Positions 36,971 through 45,487 of a stretch of 64,000 bases of DNA are shown piece after piece. Every line of letters begins with the position of its first letter. The stretch's first letter is position 1. A program made the translations under genes and the position numbers. The DNA is from Hymenobacter nitidus (GTDB lineage Bacteria; Bacteroidota; Bacteroidia; Cytophagales; Hymenobacteraceae), in contig NZ_JAJADQ010000006.1 of the NCBI RefSeq assembly GCF_020447315.1, positions 124,001 to 188,000 of the forward strand, written 5' to 3'. The notes under the pieces are model-generated. The model was given only the letters and a program-made list of their open reading frames with translations, made no database searches and was not told the origin of the DNA.

Positions 36971-37564
36971 ATGTCCACCGATTCCGAAATCTCCGTTTTC
37001 ACCCACCACTTCGGCCGCCCCGACCCGGCCGTGCCCCCCGGCGACTTCTTTGCCGACAAGTTCGACAAGAGCCTGTGGCGGATGATGTACGACGAGGTGG
37101 GCGCGGGCTGGTACCGCCATGGGTTTCTCTACCTCTTTGGCGTCGAGCTGCCCCTGCTCACGCCGGCCCTGGCGGCCTGGACCAGCATTCTGGAGCCGGA
37201 GGTGGAGCGGGTCGTTATTGGGCGCAATGCCTACGGGGCGCTGCTGGTGGCCGAAAACACGACCGAGGAAGGCACCGATGCACCCATCGGCCTGCTCGAC
37301 CCCTGGCTGGGCACCTACACCAAGCACGAGGGCCTGGACTTTGCCAGCCTGCTCAGCGACTGGCTCCCGCTCGACCAGCTGCCGGGCTTCCTGAACCAGA
37401 CTGTGTATGACAGCTTCAGGCAAAACGGCGGGCAGCTAACCGACACCGAGGTACTGGCCATTCAGACCGCTGTTTTTCAGGGCGGACCGCTGGCCGATGC
37501 TACTTTCCAGCCCGAAGACGTGCTGGCGTTTCACCAGCGCCTGGGCGCGGCCCGCGGGGCTTAG
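36971..37564 (+). CDS. GAD-like/Tdi1-type (DUF1851) immunity-like protein
   Basis: A 197-residue cytoplasmic protein. FTHHFGRPDPAVPP...FADKFDKSLWRMMYDEVGAGWYRHGFLYLFGVELPLL fits the GAD-like domain, and GRNAYGALLVAEN, PWLGTYTKHEGLDFASLLSDWL and the C-terminal EDVLAFHQRLGAARG fit the Tdi1 C-terminal (DUF1851) pattern. Relatives include immunity proteins to T6SS DNase effectors such as Tde1. No obvious nuclease or T6SS gene is near. ATG at 36971 is used; the frame is open from 36872. It converges on tamL and overlaps it by 4 bp at the stop codons. Confidence 0.65.
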   Translation: MSTDSEISVFTHHFGRPDPAVPPGDFFADKFDKSLWRMMYDEVGAGWYRHGFLYLFGVELPLLTPALAAWTSILEPEVERVVIGRNAYGALLVAENTTEEGTDAPIGLLDPWLGTYTKHEGLDFASLLSDWLPLDQLPGFLNQTVYDSFRQNGGQLTDTEVLAIQTAVFQGGPLADATFQPEDVLAFHQRLGAARGA

Positions 37565-39924
37565 AATGGGTAGCCGATGGCAATGTTCAGGCGGGGCGAC
37601 GACTTGACGGCTCCCACCAGCTCGTTGCCGGCGGCGTCTTTGATGGCGCCCGTGTCGAAGGGGTAGCGCAGCGGATAGGCCAGGTCGAGGCGGATGACGA
37701 AGAACTCGACGTCGATGCGGATGCCGGCGCCGGCGCCCACGGCCAGCTGCTTGAGGAAGTCTTTGGGGTTAAATTGCCCACCGGGGCGCTTGTCGTCCGG
37801 GTTGACCAACCAGATATTACCGGCATCCACAAACAGGGCGCCCTTCACGTACGGAAACAAATCCTGACGATACTCGGCATTGGCCTCCAGACGGATATCC
37901 CCCACCTGGTCGTAAAACTGCGTCGAGGTTTCCCGCGCAGAAGACGGCCGGTAAGCACCCGGCCCAACGCCACGGGCGGCAAATGCCCGCACGCTGTTGG
38001 GTCCGCCGATGCCGTACTGCTTCAGGTAGGGCAGCACTCGGGAGTTCAGATACGGGATGCCCGCCCCGATGAGCAGACGGGTGGCCAGCTTGTTGCCACT
38101 GGTGGGGTCCACGCTCGTGCGGAAGTAGTTGCGAAATTCCAGGTCGACCTTGCTGTACTGTGAGAACTCCTGGTTCAGCAGCGTGTAAGCCTGGCTGTTG
38201 TCGGCGGGATTGGTGCGCTTGGCCTGGCCCGTGAGGTTGCTGAGCAGGTAGGCCGCGTTGCCGGATACTTCCAGGCCGCCGCTGAAGTAAATCTGGTTGC
38301 GGCGCTGCTCCAGGGCCTGCTGGTTGTAGGTGTAGCGGTAGCTGCTGCCCAGAATGAACTGCTGGCGGAAGCTGTTGGCCAGGAAAGGCCGGTCAACCAG
38401 GAGTTGGTCGAACTCGGGGCTGGTGTTGCCCAGCCGGATGTACTGCAAGTCGATGGGGCGCAACTCCTGCTCGTTGGTGAGCTTGGTTTTCCAGGTGTAG
38501 CCGTAGTTCAGGCTGAGCACGTCTTCCTGGAAAGCCCCCACGCGCTGCACGTAGCGGTAGCCCGCGCCGAAGCTGGTGCGAGGCTGAAAGTCGGAGTTTA
38601 CCAGCCGGATATCGAAGGGCGGCGTGATGAGGCGGGGCACCAGCAGCTGGGCATCGACGCCGACCTCGTAGGAAGTGACGCCGATGGTGGCCGTATTGCC
38701 CTGGGTCTGGTTTTCGAAGGTGCCGGTTAGGTTGATGAGCAGCTGCTCGGCGCCGCGCAGGGCCGAGCGGTTGCGGTACTGCACCTGAAAGCCGGGCCCG
38801 GTAAAGCCGTTAGACTTGCTCACCAGCAGCACCTCGGCCCGCAACGACTGTTTGGGTACCTGGGTCATGCGCACAAAGGAGTTCAGGAAGCCGTAGCCGG
38901 CCGAGTCGGCCTTGGCGCGGGCCGGCCGGAAGCGGATATCCACGAACTTGAACGTGCCCAGGCTCATGAGGCGGCTCAGGGTCTGGTCGGAGCGGCGGCG
39001 GCGGTAGAGGCTGTCGGGGTAGAGGAAGGTGGCGTTGGTAATGGCCTTGGCCTTGAACACCTTCTCATCGGGGAAGTAGCGGTATTTCTCGAAAATAACC
39101 GGCTGCTGATTCTGGGTTGTGTCCGAGAGGTTGTAGCTGGTATTCAGCGTCACGTTGTTCAGCACGTAGGGCTTGGCGGCCCGCGGCGGAATCGTGCTTT
39201 TCACCTTCAAATACACGTTCACCTGGTTGTCCAAGGTGCTGTCGACCTGAAACAGCAGGTAGTCGGGGGTGAAGTAGTAGTAGCCCTGGTTTTTGAGGAC
39301 GCCGTCGATGCGGGCCCGCTCATTAACGAAGGTTTGCAGGTTGTAAGGCTCACCTACTTTCAGCAGCGAGGCCGACTCAGTGGCCCGGATGGCGCGGTCA
39401 ATCAGTGTGTCGCGCTCCGGGAAGTGGATTTCCTTGATGGTGTAGGGCTTGCCGACCAGAGCCGTGTAGTCGACGGTGGCCGTGCGGTCCTTCACCTGGA
39501 TTTTGCTGCCTACGCTGGGCGTGAAGTAGCCATTGTTGTTGAGGCGGTTCACCATCAGGCGCTTCACCTTCTGGGTGTCTACCTCACTGATGAGCACGGG
39601 CCGCTCGCCGTATTTGTTAGCCAGCCACTTGCCCAAACCCTTTGTTTTGCCCTCGCCCAGGTGCCAGAAGTAGAGCTTGGGCCGCAGCCCCAGAATGGAG
39701 GCGTTGGGCTTGGGCGTAATCACACCTTCCAGCTCGGTTTGCAGGACCGCCTCGTTGGGCACGGCCACTTCCGATTTTATCTTGACCGTGCTGCCGGTGT
39801 AGAGCCTGGCACCTTCGGGAATGTATTTCGTGCCCGAGCAGCCACTGGCCAGCAGCCCGGCCACCACGCCCAGCACGCGCAACGACGGAACAGAAACAAC
39901 GGAAAAACGGCGAGCTACAGACAC
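37561..39924 (-). CDS. tamL: TamL, lipoprotein BamA/TamA-family outer membrane protein
   Basis: An outer-membrane assembly protein of 787 residues. The signal is a lipoprotein type (RVLGVVAGLLASGC, Cys near 29), which is the mark of TamL, the lipid-anchored form that replaces TamA in Bacteroidota. POTRA-like segments follow (KIKSEVAVPNEAVLQTELEG, IKEIHFPERDTLID). The last ~400 residues form an Omp85 barrel, with the end PRLNIAIGYPF. It works with TamB, 41 bp upstream in the same direction, so tamB-tamL is an operon. Together they shuttle outer-membrane lipids or proteins across the periplasm. Confidence 0.9.
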   Translation of the reverse strand: MSVARRFSVVSVPSLRVLGVVAGLLASGCSGTKYIPEGARLYTGSTVKIKSEVAVPNEAVLQTELEGVITPKPNASILGLRPKLYFWHLGEGKTKGLGKWLANKYGERPVLISEVDTQKVKRLMVNRLNNNGYFTPSVGSKIQVKDRTATVDYTALVGKPYTIKEIHFPERDTLIDRAIRATESASLLKVGEPYNLQTFVNERARIDGVLKNQGYYYFTPDYLLFQVDSTLDNQVNVYLKVKSTIPPRAAKPYVLNNVTLNTSYNLSDTTQNQQPVIFEKYRYFPDEKVFKAKAITNATFLYPDSLYRRRRSDQTLSRLMSLGTFKFVDIRFRPARAKADSAGYGFLNSFVRMTQVPKQSLRAEVLLVSKSNGFTGPGFQVQYRNRSALRGAEQLLINLTGTFENQTQGNTATIGVTSYEVGVDAQLLVPRLITPPFDIRLVNSDFQPRTSFGAGYRYVQRVGAFQEDVLSLNYGYTWKTKLTNEQELRPIDLQYIRLGNTSPEFDQLLVDRPFLANSFRQQFILGSSYRYTYNQQALEQRRNQIYFSGGLEVSGNAAYLLSNLTGQAKRTNPADNSQAYTLLNQEFSQYSKVDLEFRNYFRTSVDPTSGNKLATRLLIGAGIPYLNSRVLPYLKQYGIGGPNSVRAFAARGVGPGAYRPSSARETSTQFYDQVGDIRLEANAEYRQDLFPYVKGALFVDAGNIWLVNPDDKRPGGQFNPKDFLKQLAVGAGAGIRIDVEFFVIRLDLAYPLRYPFDTGAIKDAAGNELVGAVKSSPRLNIAIGYPF

Positions 39925-39965
39925 GGAACAGAACTAAGTGAAACGTCTTTTAGGCAATACAAAAA

Positions 39966-42900
39966 CTAGCGGCTGGTAGTAGCCGGCGCGGCCCGCACCG
40001 AGTCGCGTCGCGTAAGGGCGGCTGGGGTTTGCGTCGAGTCAGGAGCGGTTTTCTTCTCCTGCCGGCGCTGACGGCGCTCCTGCTTCACTTCCTCCTTCAC
40101 CACGTCGTCGATGCCCTTGAACAGGTCGGCCAGGTCGCGGTAGTCGCGCTGGAAGATGAGCGAGGCACCAGTACGCACGAATTGTCCGTCGATGTCGCCG
40201 TAGGCGTTGTTGCGGAAGGCCCGCAGGCGAATCCGGCCGTTGGCCAGCACATTATACTCCACGCTCACGTCGCCGGCGAAGCTGCTCACGCCCCCGCTGC
40301 TCTGGCCGTTGGAGGCCTGGTTGCCACCGCCCAGGGGCACATCGGTACCCAGGCGCACGGTGAGGCGGTTATTGAGCAGCTGGCGGCGCACGGCCACGTT
40401 CAGGTCGGTGCGGGTTTTCTCGGCGCCCGAGGAGTAGTCGGCGTAGGAATTTACGCCCAGCTCCACACCCAGGTTCGACAGGTAGCTGCCCGTCAGGTTG
40501 TTTAGCTGCTGGGTGAGCACTTGGCTGGCCGAGCCCCGCAGCTGGTCGGCCACGATGTTGCCGCCACTCGACTTGAAGGGGTCCTGCGACATAAACCGGT
40601 TGAGCACCAGCAGCGAAAATACCTGCTTGTTGAGCTCGGTGGTTTCACTGGGCTGGCGCAGCTGGGCCAGGCGCGTCTCGATGGGGCCACGCAGCTCACT
40701 GCGGGCATTTTCGGGCAGCTTGATATCGAAGCCGATGATGGGCTTGAGCAGCTCGCCAGTCACGTTCAGATACACCTGGAACGGCAGCTGGTTGCGCCCC
40801 ACCGCCTGCAGTGTCTCATCAGCCAGGCCCTGGGCCGACAATAGCTCGGCCGGCGGCGCCTTCACGTTGTAGATGGCCGCCACGTTGAGCTGGGCGTTGT
40901 AAGGGTCGCCGGTCCAGGAAATGGTACTGCCGGGGGCAATGGCAAACTCCCGCGAAGCCAAATCATACAGCGACATGGCGTATTTGCCCTCGGTCACGTC
41001 GAGGCGGCCGCTGAGCGTGATAGTACCGCTGGGGTCGATGGCGGTGCGCAAGGTGCCGGCGGCCCGCACCTGCAGGTTGTCGCCGCTGGCCTGGTCGATG
41101 ATGATGGTGAAAGGCGTGTTGTCGTTCACCGTCACGGTGGCCGTAATGTCGTAGCCGGCGGCGGTTTTCACCGTATCCTGGGCTATCTGGCGGGCCAGCA
41201 TGGTATCGACGGGCACGCTAAAATCGACGAACTGCACAATTCCCTCCCGTTCTACCAGGCCGGCTTCGTCGTTGGGCACGGCTACTTTCAAATCGGAGCC
41301 CTCGGCCACCACGGCGCGGGTGCGCACCACAGGCAGCGTCATGTTGCCCGAAATGCGGGTATCCGAATCCACCACCAGCTTGCCATAGAACAGCGGGTTG
41401 TCGCGCTGGGAGCTTTGCACGGCCAGGAATTTGTCGGTCGTCACGTTCAGGTTGAAGCGGTAGTCGTCCACGTAGTTGCGGGTGAATACCGTGCCGCTGG
41501 CCACGGCCTTATTGCCCACCGAGTCGAGCACCGTGAAATTGTCGAAGGTCAAACCTTGAGCGCCGAAGTTCACCGTCTGGCTCGGCACGCGGTAGGGCGC
41601 CCCCAGCTGGCTCACAGTAAAGCCTGCGTCGGGCGTGGTCGTAATGGCGCCCCGAATCAGGGGCTGGGCAATGGTGCCGCGCACGTCGAGGTTGCCGGTA
41701 ATGCCGCCCACCGACTCGCGCAGCTGCCCGGCCGAAAACGCCTCGGCCGTTTTGATGTCGAGCCGGTTCACCGTTACCGCAAACTGAATGGGGTCGGGAG
41801 GCGTGGCCAGGTAGTAACCCACAGCCCGCACGTCGGTACCCGACGTGTTGGTCAGGCGGGCGTCCACGTCGTAGCGGTTGGCAGTAGGGTTGGTGGCTTT
41901 CAGCGTCACGTCGCCGACCAGGGCCTTATTGTAGGCGAAATTGGTCAGGGCCAAATCGGCCGTAAAGGCCTGCCGGGGCTGCCCGATGCTAAAGGCCACG
42001 GCTTGCCCGTTGATAGTGCCGGCCACCATAGAATCGGGCATACCGCCGGCTTTGGCCAGGCCATTCAGGTCGAAGTTGGTGATGGTAGCCTGCAGCGGGT
42101 ACTGGGCGCCGGGCAGGGTTTGGAGGGCCAGCACCTGGTTGCCCTGGCTGAGCCGCACGTTCTGGGCCAGAATGGCGCCGGTAGCCGTGGTGTAGCGCAC
42201 CTCGTTATTGGGCGCCACGCTCCACTTCTGGTTGTCGAGCACCAGGTCGGGCCCAAAGCTGAAGGCGTAGGCCTGGCCTTGGTTAAGGACCTGCAACACG
42301 CCGGCCACGTTCAGGCGCTGGGCACTGTCCGATTCGGCGATGCGCAGGTTGGTGCCAATCTTGTTGTCGGCAATGCTGCCCACCAGGCTCGGGTTGGGCA
42401 GGCGCAGCGACGTATCTTGGCTGGCCTGGCGCAGGCGCAGGGCGTAGTCCAGCTTCTGCGGGTCCGACGACACATTGAGCCGCAGCGAATCGAGGCGGTA
42501 GGCGTCGTACACAATCAGCGGAATCCGGCTGTTCAGGGTTAGGTTAGCGGCGCGGCTGTCGTAGCTGCCGGTCAGCTTGAAGGGCGAAATCTGCTTGAGG
42601 CCCGGCACCAGCTGGGTAGCTATTTTCGGATTCTTCAGGTTGGCGTCGAAGGTGAACTGCCGGTACACACCGGAGGCCGTGTAGCGCACCCCGGGCAAAT
42701 CGAAGTACCGGTCGATGTGGCGCTGCAGCTCCAGGGCCAGGTCGCCCAGGCGGGTGTTGCCGCGCAGAGTGGCATCCAGCACGTTGGAGGCAAAATCCAC
42801 TTCGGTGCGGCCCGGCCGCTGCAGAATCCGGCCGCTGAGTGAGTCGAGGGCGAACGGCTGGTTGTCTTTTACAATCACGATGCGCCGGCCCGAGAACGTA

Positions 42901-45107
42901 CCGTTGAGCGAGTTCAGGTCCGAGCCGCTGATGTTGGCCGCCAGGTCGCCCTGAATGCGCAGGTCGCCGCCGGTGTAGAAGCCCAGGGCCGTCAGGTTGG
43001 CCCCGCGCAGGTTCAGGCGGTCCACGGTGTAGGTCGGGTTGTTGGCGTCGCGCAGGTTCACGGTAGCCAGCAAGTCCAGGTTCAGGTTGGGGTCCTGGCT
43101 GCTGCGGGCGTCTACTTTGTAAATCTGCCGGTCGATGTCCACATTGGCCGTAATGCCGCGGTAGTTGTAGCCGTTGTACTGGGCACTCTGCACGTTGGCC
43201 ACCAGCTTGCCCCGCATTTGGGCCGGGTCGAGGCCCCGGGCGTTGAGGCGGCCGTTGGCGGTAATCTTGCCAATGGTCGGGTCGCGCAGGAACTTGCCCA
43301 CGTCGAGGCCCTGGGTGGTGAAGGTGGCCGTAATCGGCTCCTGGCCTTTCGGACCTTCACCCATATCCACCTTGGCCGTAGCGTTGCCGAAGCTGGTGGT
43401 GGCGCGCAGGTTGGCGTCGAAAATCTGGACCGTGGGCCGCCCTTTGAACGTGCCGGCCACCGTCATACGGGCCGGCAGGCGGTACTCGGCCGGAATCGTG
43501 CCCTTGGGCAGCAGGCTTTTCAAATCAGCATCCGACGTCGAAAACTGCCGGATGTTCAAATCGGTGTACAGGCGCCGGTCGGTTTCGGGCAGGCCCACAA
43601 TCCGGCCGCTGGCTTTTACCACCGTGTTGCGGAAGCCCACAAACTCCAGGTTCTGAATGCGCATGTCGCCCACGCGGCCACTCACCCGGCCACTGATGAG
43701 CACCGACTGGTTGGGGCCGGTATTGAAAGGCGGCGTGCCGGCCAGGTCGGGAGCCAGGTAGAGGATGTCGCGGAAGCCCAAACGCACGTTGCGCAGGTCG
43801 CCCTCGATACCCAGGTTGGGCAGCTGCTTGGTGTCGGCCAGCGCGTCGAGGCTCTTGTAGCGCATGGCCAGGGTCTGGCGGATACGGGTGTGGGGCGTCT
43901 GCAAATCCAGGTTGTCCAGGCGGGTCTGCACCGAGTCGAAGACGACGTCGGCCGTGGCGCTCTGCACCTGGAAGCCGCTCTGCTCCTTGCCCGCCAGGTT
44001 CACGATGCGGCCCGTGGTGCTGTTTTCGGAGTACGACAGGTTTTCCGTGTTCAGCACCAGATCCGTGAACTTGAGGTGGTTGTAGTCCATGGCCGGCACG
44101 CGGGTACGCTGCCTGGGCTCGTCGAAGTTGTCGAAGGCCACGTCCACCCCGCTGATGTCGGACTTCTTGAGCGTCACGACCCAGCTGGTAGCGGCGCCGG
44201 TGGCTTTTTCCACCGACTCGTTCAAGTCGCGCACGGCTTCGGCCGGGTTTACCACGCGCTGCTCCACCGGCACGTTCTCATTCTGGGCGTAGGCAAACGA
44301 AGTATTGCGCAGCCGCAGCGTGTTCAAATCGATGCGCGACTTAATCAGGTCGATGTTGTCGGCCGTGGCCGTGGCCTCGCCAATACGAGTGCTGATAAAC
44401 TGGGCCGCCACGTTGTTGCGGTAGGTCAGGCTCACGTTGTTCAGGGCCGCGCTGTTCAGGCCGAAAACCGTGGTCAGGGGCTCGGAAGGGGTGTCTGGTG
44501 GCACTTTGCTTTGCACGATGCCGATGCTGGTGTTCTTCAGCGCGGCCGTGTTGATGCGGTAAATCGAGTTGTCCACGTCTACCTCGTCCATCGTCACGGC
44601 TAGGTCCCCGACTTTGGTGCGGATGTCGTTGCCGTCAACCTGGTCCTGGTAGGTCAGGTAGATGTTGGACAAATGCAGGTCGCCGATATTGTACTTAAAA
44701 CCGCCCGTCGAATCGGCCGGGGCTGTCGTGGTGGTGTCGCCGGTGGCAAAGGCGGCCACGATAAAGTCGTAATTCGAGACGCTGTCAGGCTCGGTGCGCT
44801 TAATATGGAGAGTTCCGTCGTTCAGCTCCAGCGACTTCACGTTAATCTGCGACTTGGTCAGGGCCCATAGGTCCAGATTTACGCCCAGGTGGCCCACCGA
44901 GAGCAGCGTATCGCGCTGCTGGTCTTCCAGATATACGTTGTCGAAGGAAATGGCATTGCGGAAGTCGGTGCGGAATTTTCCGATGCGGACTTCCGTGCCC
45001 AGCTTGTCGCGCAGGTAGCCTTCGGCCTTGCGGGCCACTAAGTCCTGCGTCGCGGGAAATTGCAAAGCCACTACTGCCACAATTACCAGCAGCAGCACGA
45101 AGGCCAC
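39966..45107 (-). CDS. tamB: TamB-like translocation and assembly module protein (DUF490)
   Basis: A giant (1,713 residues) inner-membrane-anchored periplasmic protein. One hydrophobic N-terminal helix (FVLLLVIVAVVALQF) is followed by long beta-rich sequence, typical of the hydrophobic-groove proteins of the AsmA/TamB family, and by the C-terminal DUF490 domain. It spans the periplasm and pairs with TamL. The chosen GTG at 45107 lies inside the likely anchor helix. Upstream codons remain open (ARRALYAILGF) with no ATG, GTG or TTG, so the real start is unclear; see findings. The protein is Thr/Asp/Asn-rich. Confidence 0.88.
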   Translation of the reverse strand: MAFVLLLVIVAVVALQFPATQDLVARKAEGYLRDKLGTEVRIGKFRTDFRNAISFDNVYLEDQQRDTLLSVGHLGVNLDLWALTKSQINVKSLELNDGTLHIKRTEPDSVSNYDFIVAAFATGDTTTTAPADSTGGFKYNIGDLHLSNIYLTYQDQVDGNDIRTKVGDLAVTMDEVDVDNSIYRINTAALKNTSIGIVQSKVPPDTPSEPLTTVFGLNSAALNNVSLTYRNNVAAQFISTRIGEATATADNIDLIKSRIDLNTLRLRNTSFAYAQNENVPVEQRVVNPAEAVRDLNESVEKATGAATSWVVTLKKSDISGVDVAFDNFDEPRQRTRVPAMDYNHLKFTDLVLNTENLSYSENSTTGRIVNLAGKEQSGFQVQSATADVVFDSVQTRLDNLDLQTPHTRIRQTLAMRYKSLDALADTKQLPNLGIEGDLRNVRLGFRDILYLAPDLAGTPPFNTGPNQSVLISGRVSGRVGDMRIQNLEFVGFRNTVVKASGRIVGLPETDRRLYTDLNIRQFSTSDADLKSLLPKGTIPAEYRLPARMTVAGTFKGRPTVQIFDANLRATTSFGNATAKVDMGEGPKGQEPITATFTTQGLDVGKFLRDPTIGKITANGRLNARGLDPAQMRGKLVANVQSAQYNGYNYRGITANVDIDRQIYKVDARSSQDPNLNLDLLATVNLRDANNPTYTVDRLNLRGANLTALGFYTGGDLRIQGDLAANISGSDLNSLNGTFSGRRIVIVKDNQPFALDSLSGRILQRPGRTEVDFASNVLDATLRGNTRLGDLALELQRHIDRYFDLPGVRYTASGVYRQFTFDANLKNPKIATQLVPGLKQISPFKLTGSYDSRAANLTLNSRIPLIVYDAYRLDSLRLNVSSDPQKLDYALRLRQASQDTSLRLPNPSLVGSIADNKIGTNLRIAESDSAQRLNVAGVLQVLNQGQAYAFSFGPDLVLDNQKWSVAPNNEVRYTTATGAILAQNVRLSQGNQVLALQTLPGAQYPLQATITNFDLNGLAKAGGMPDSMVAGTINGQAVAFSIGQPRQAFTADLALTNFAYNKALVGDVTLKATNPTANRYDVDARLTNTSGTDVRAVGYYLATPPDPIQFAVTVNRLDIKTAEAFSAGQLRESVGGITGNLDVRGTIAQPLIRGAITTTPDAGFTVSQLGAPYRVPSQTVNFGAQGLTFDNFTVLDSVGNKAVASGTVFTRNYVDDYRFNLNVTTDKFLAVQSSQRDNPLFYGKLVVDSDTRISGNMTLPVVRTRAVVAEGSDLKVAVPNDEAGLVEREGIVQFVDFSVPVDTMLARQIAQDTVKTAAGYDITATVTVNDNTPFTIIIDQASGDNLQVRAAGTLRTAIDPSGTITLSGRLDVTEGKYAMSLYDLASREFAIAPGSTISWTGDPYNAQLNVAAIYNVKAPPAELLSAQGLADETLQAVGRNQLPFQVYLNVTGELLKPIIGFDIKLPENARSELRGPIETRLAQLRQPSETTELNKQVFSLLVLNRFMSQDPFKSSGGNIVADQLRGSASQVLTQQLNNLTGSYLSNLGVELGVNSYADYSSGAEKTRTDLNVAVRRQLLNNRLTVRLGTDVPLGGGNQASNGQSSGGVSSFAGDVSVEYNVLANGRIRLRAFRNNAYGDIDGQFVRTGASLIFQRDYRDLADLFKGIDDVVKEEVKQERRQRRQEKKTAPDSTQTPAALTRRDSVRAAPATTSR

Positions 45108-45487
45108 GAACCCCAGAATAGCATACAGGGCGCGGCGGGCGTAGGTAGGTAGAGAGTTGATGGCGCTTATTAAATAAAAGGGTCCGCCCGTCCCAACGCA
45201 AAAACGCCCCCGCAGGTTGGATTTTCCCTTTCCCGGGAGTCCTTACGTACTACCACGCAGGAGCTTGTTATATCGGCTTATCACGATAAACAAAATATGC
45301 GGAAAATCGGACCAGCCGCGCCAAAGCCTTTTTCCTTCACAAGCACCTGTTTAATTGAACTTTATCAGCAAACAAAGACCCTTAAAGCAGCGCAATTAAC
45401 TACGCAACTAATCAATTCCCGGCGGCCAGTGAAAACTTACTCCTGCACTCTATTATCTTTCGCCTCCAATTCGATTTCCACCCTCCC
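45108..45487. other. Intergenic region between divergent tamB and malQ
   Basis: A 380-bp AT-richer stretch that must hold the two promoters. TATCTTTCG at about 45459 is a weak -7-like match for malQ. TATCG...CGATA near 45270-45290 is a small inverted repeat. No RNA gene or protein is evident, but the tamB start may lie within the first ~60 bp. Confidence 0.4.
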
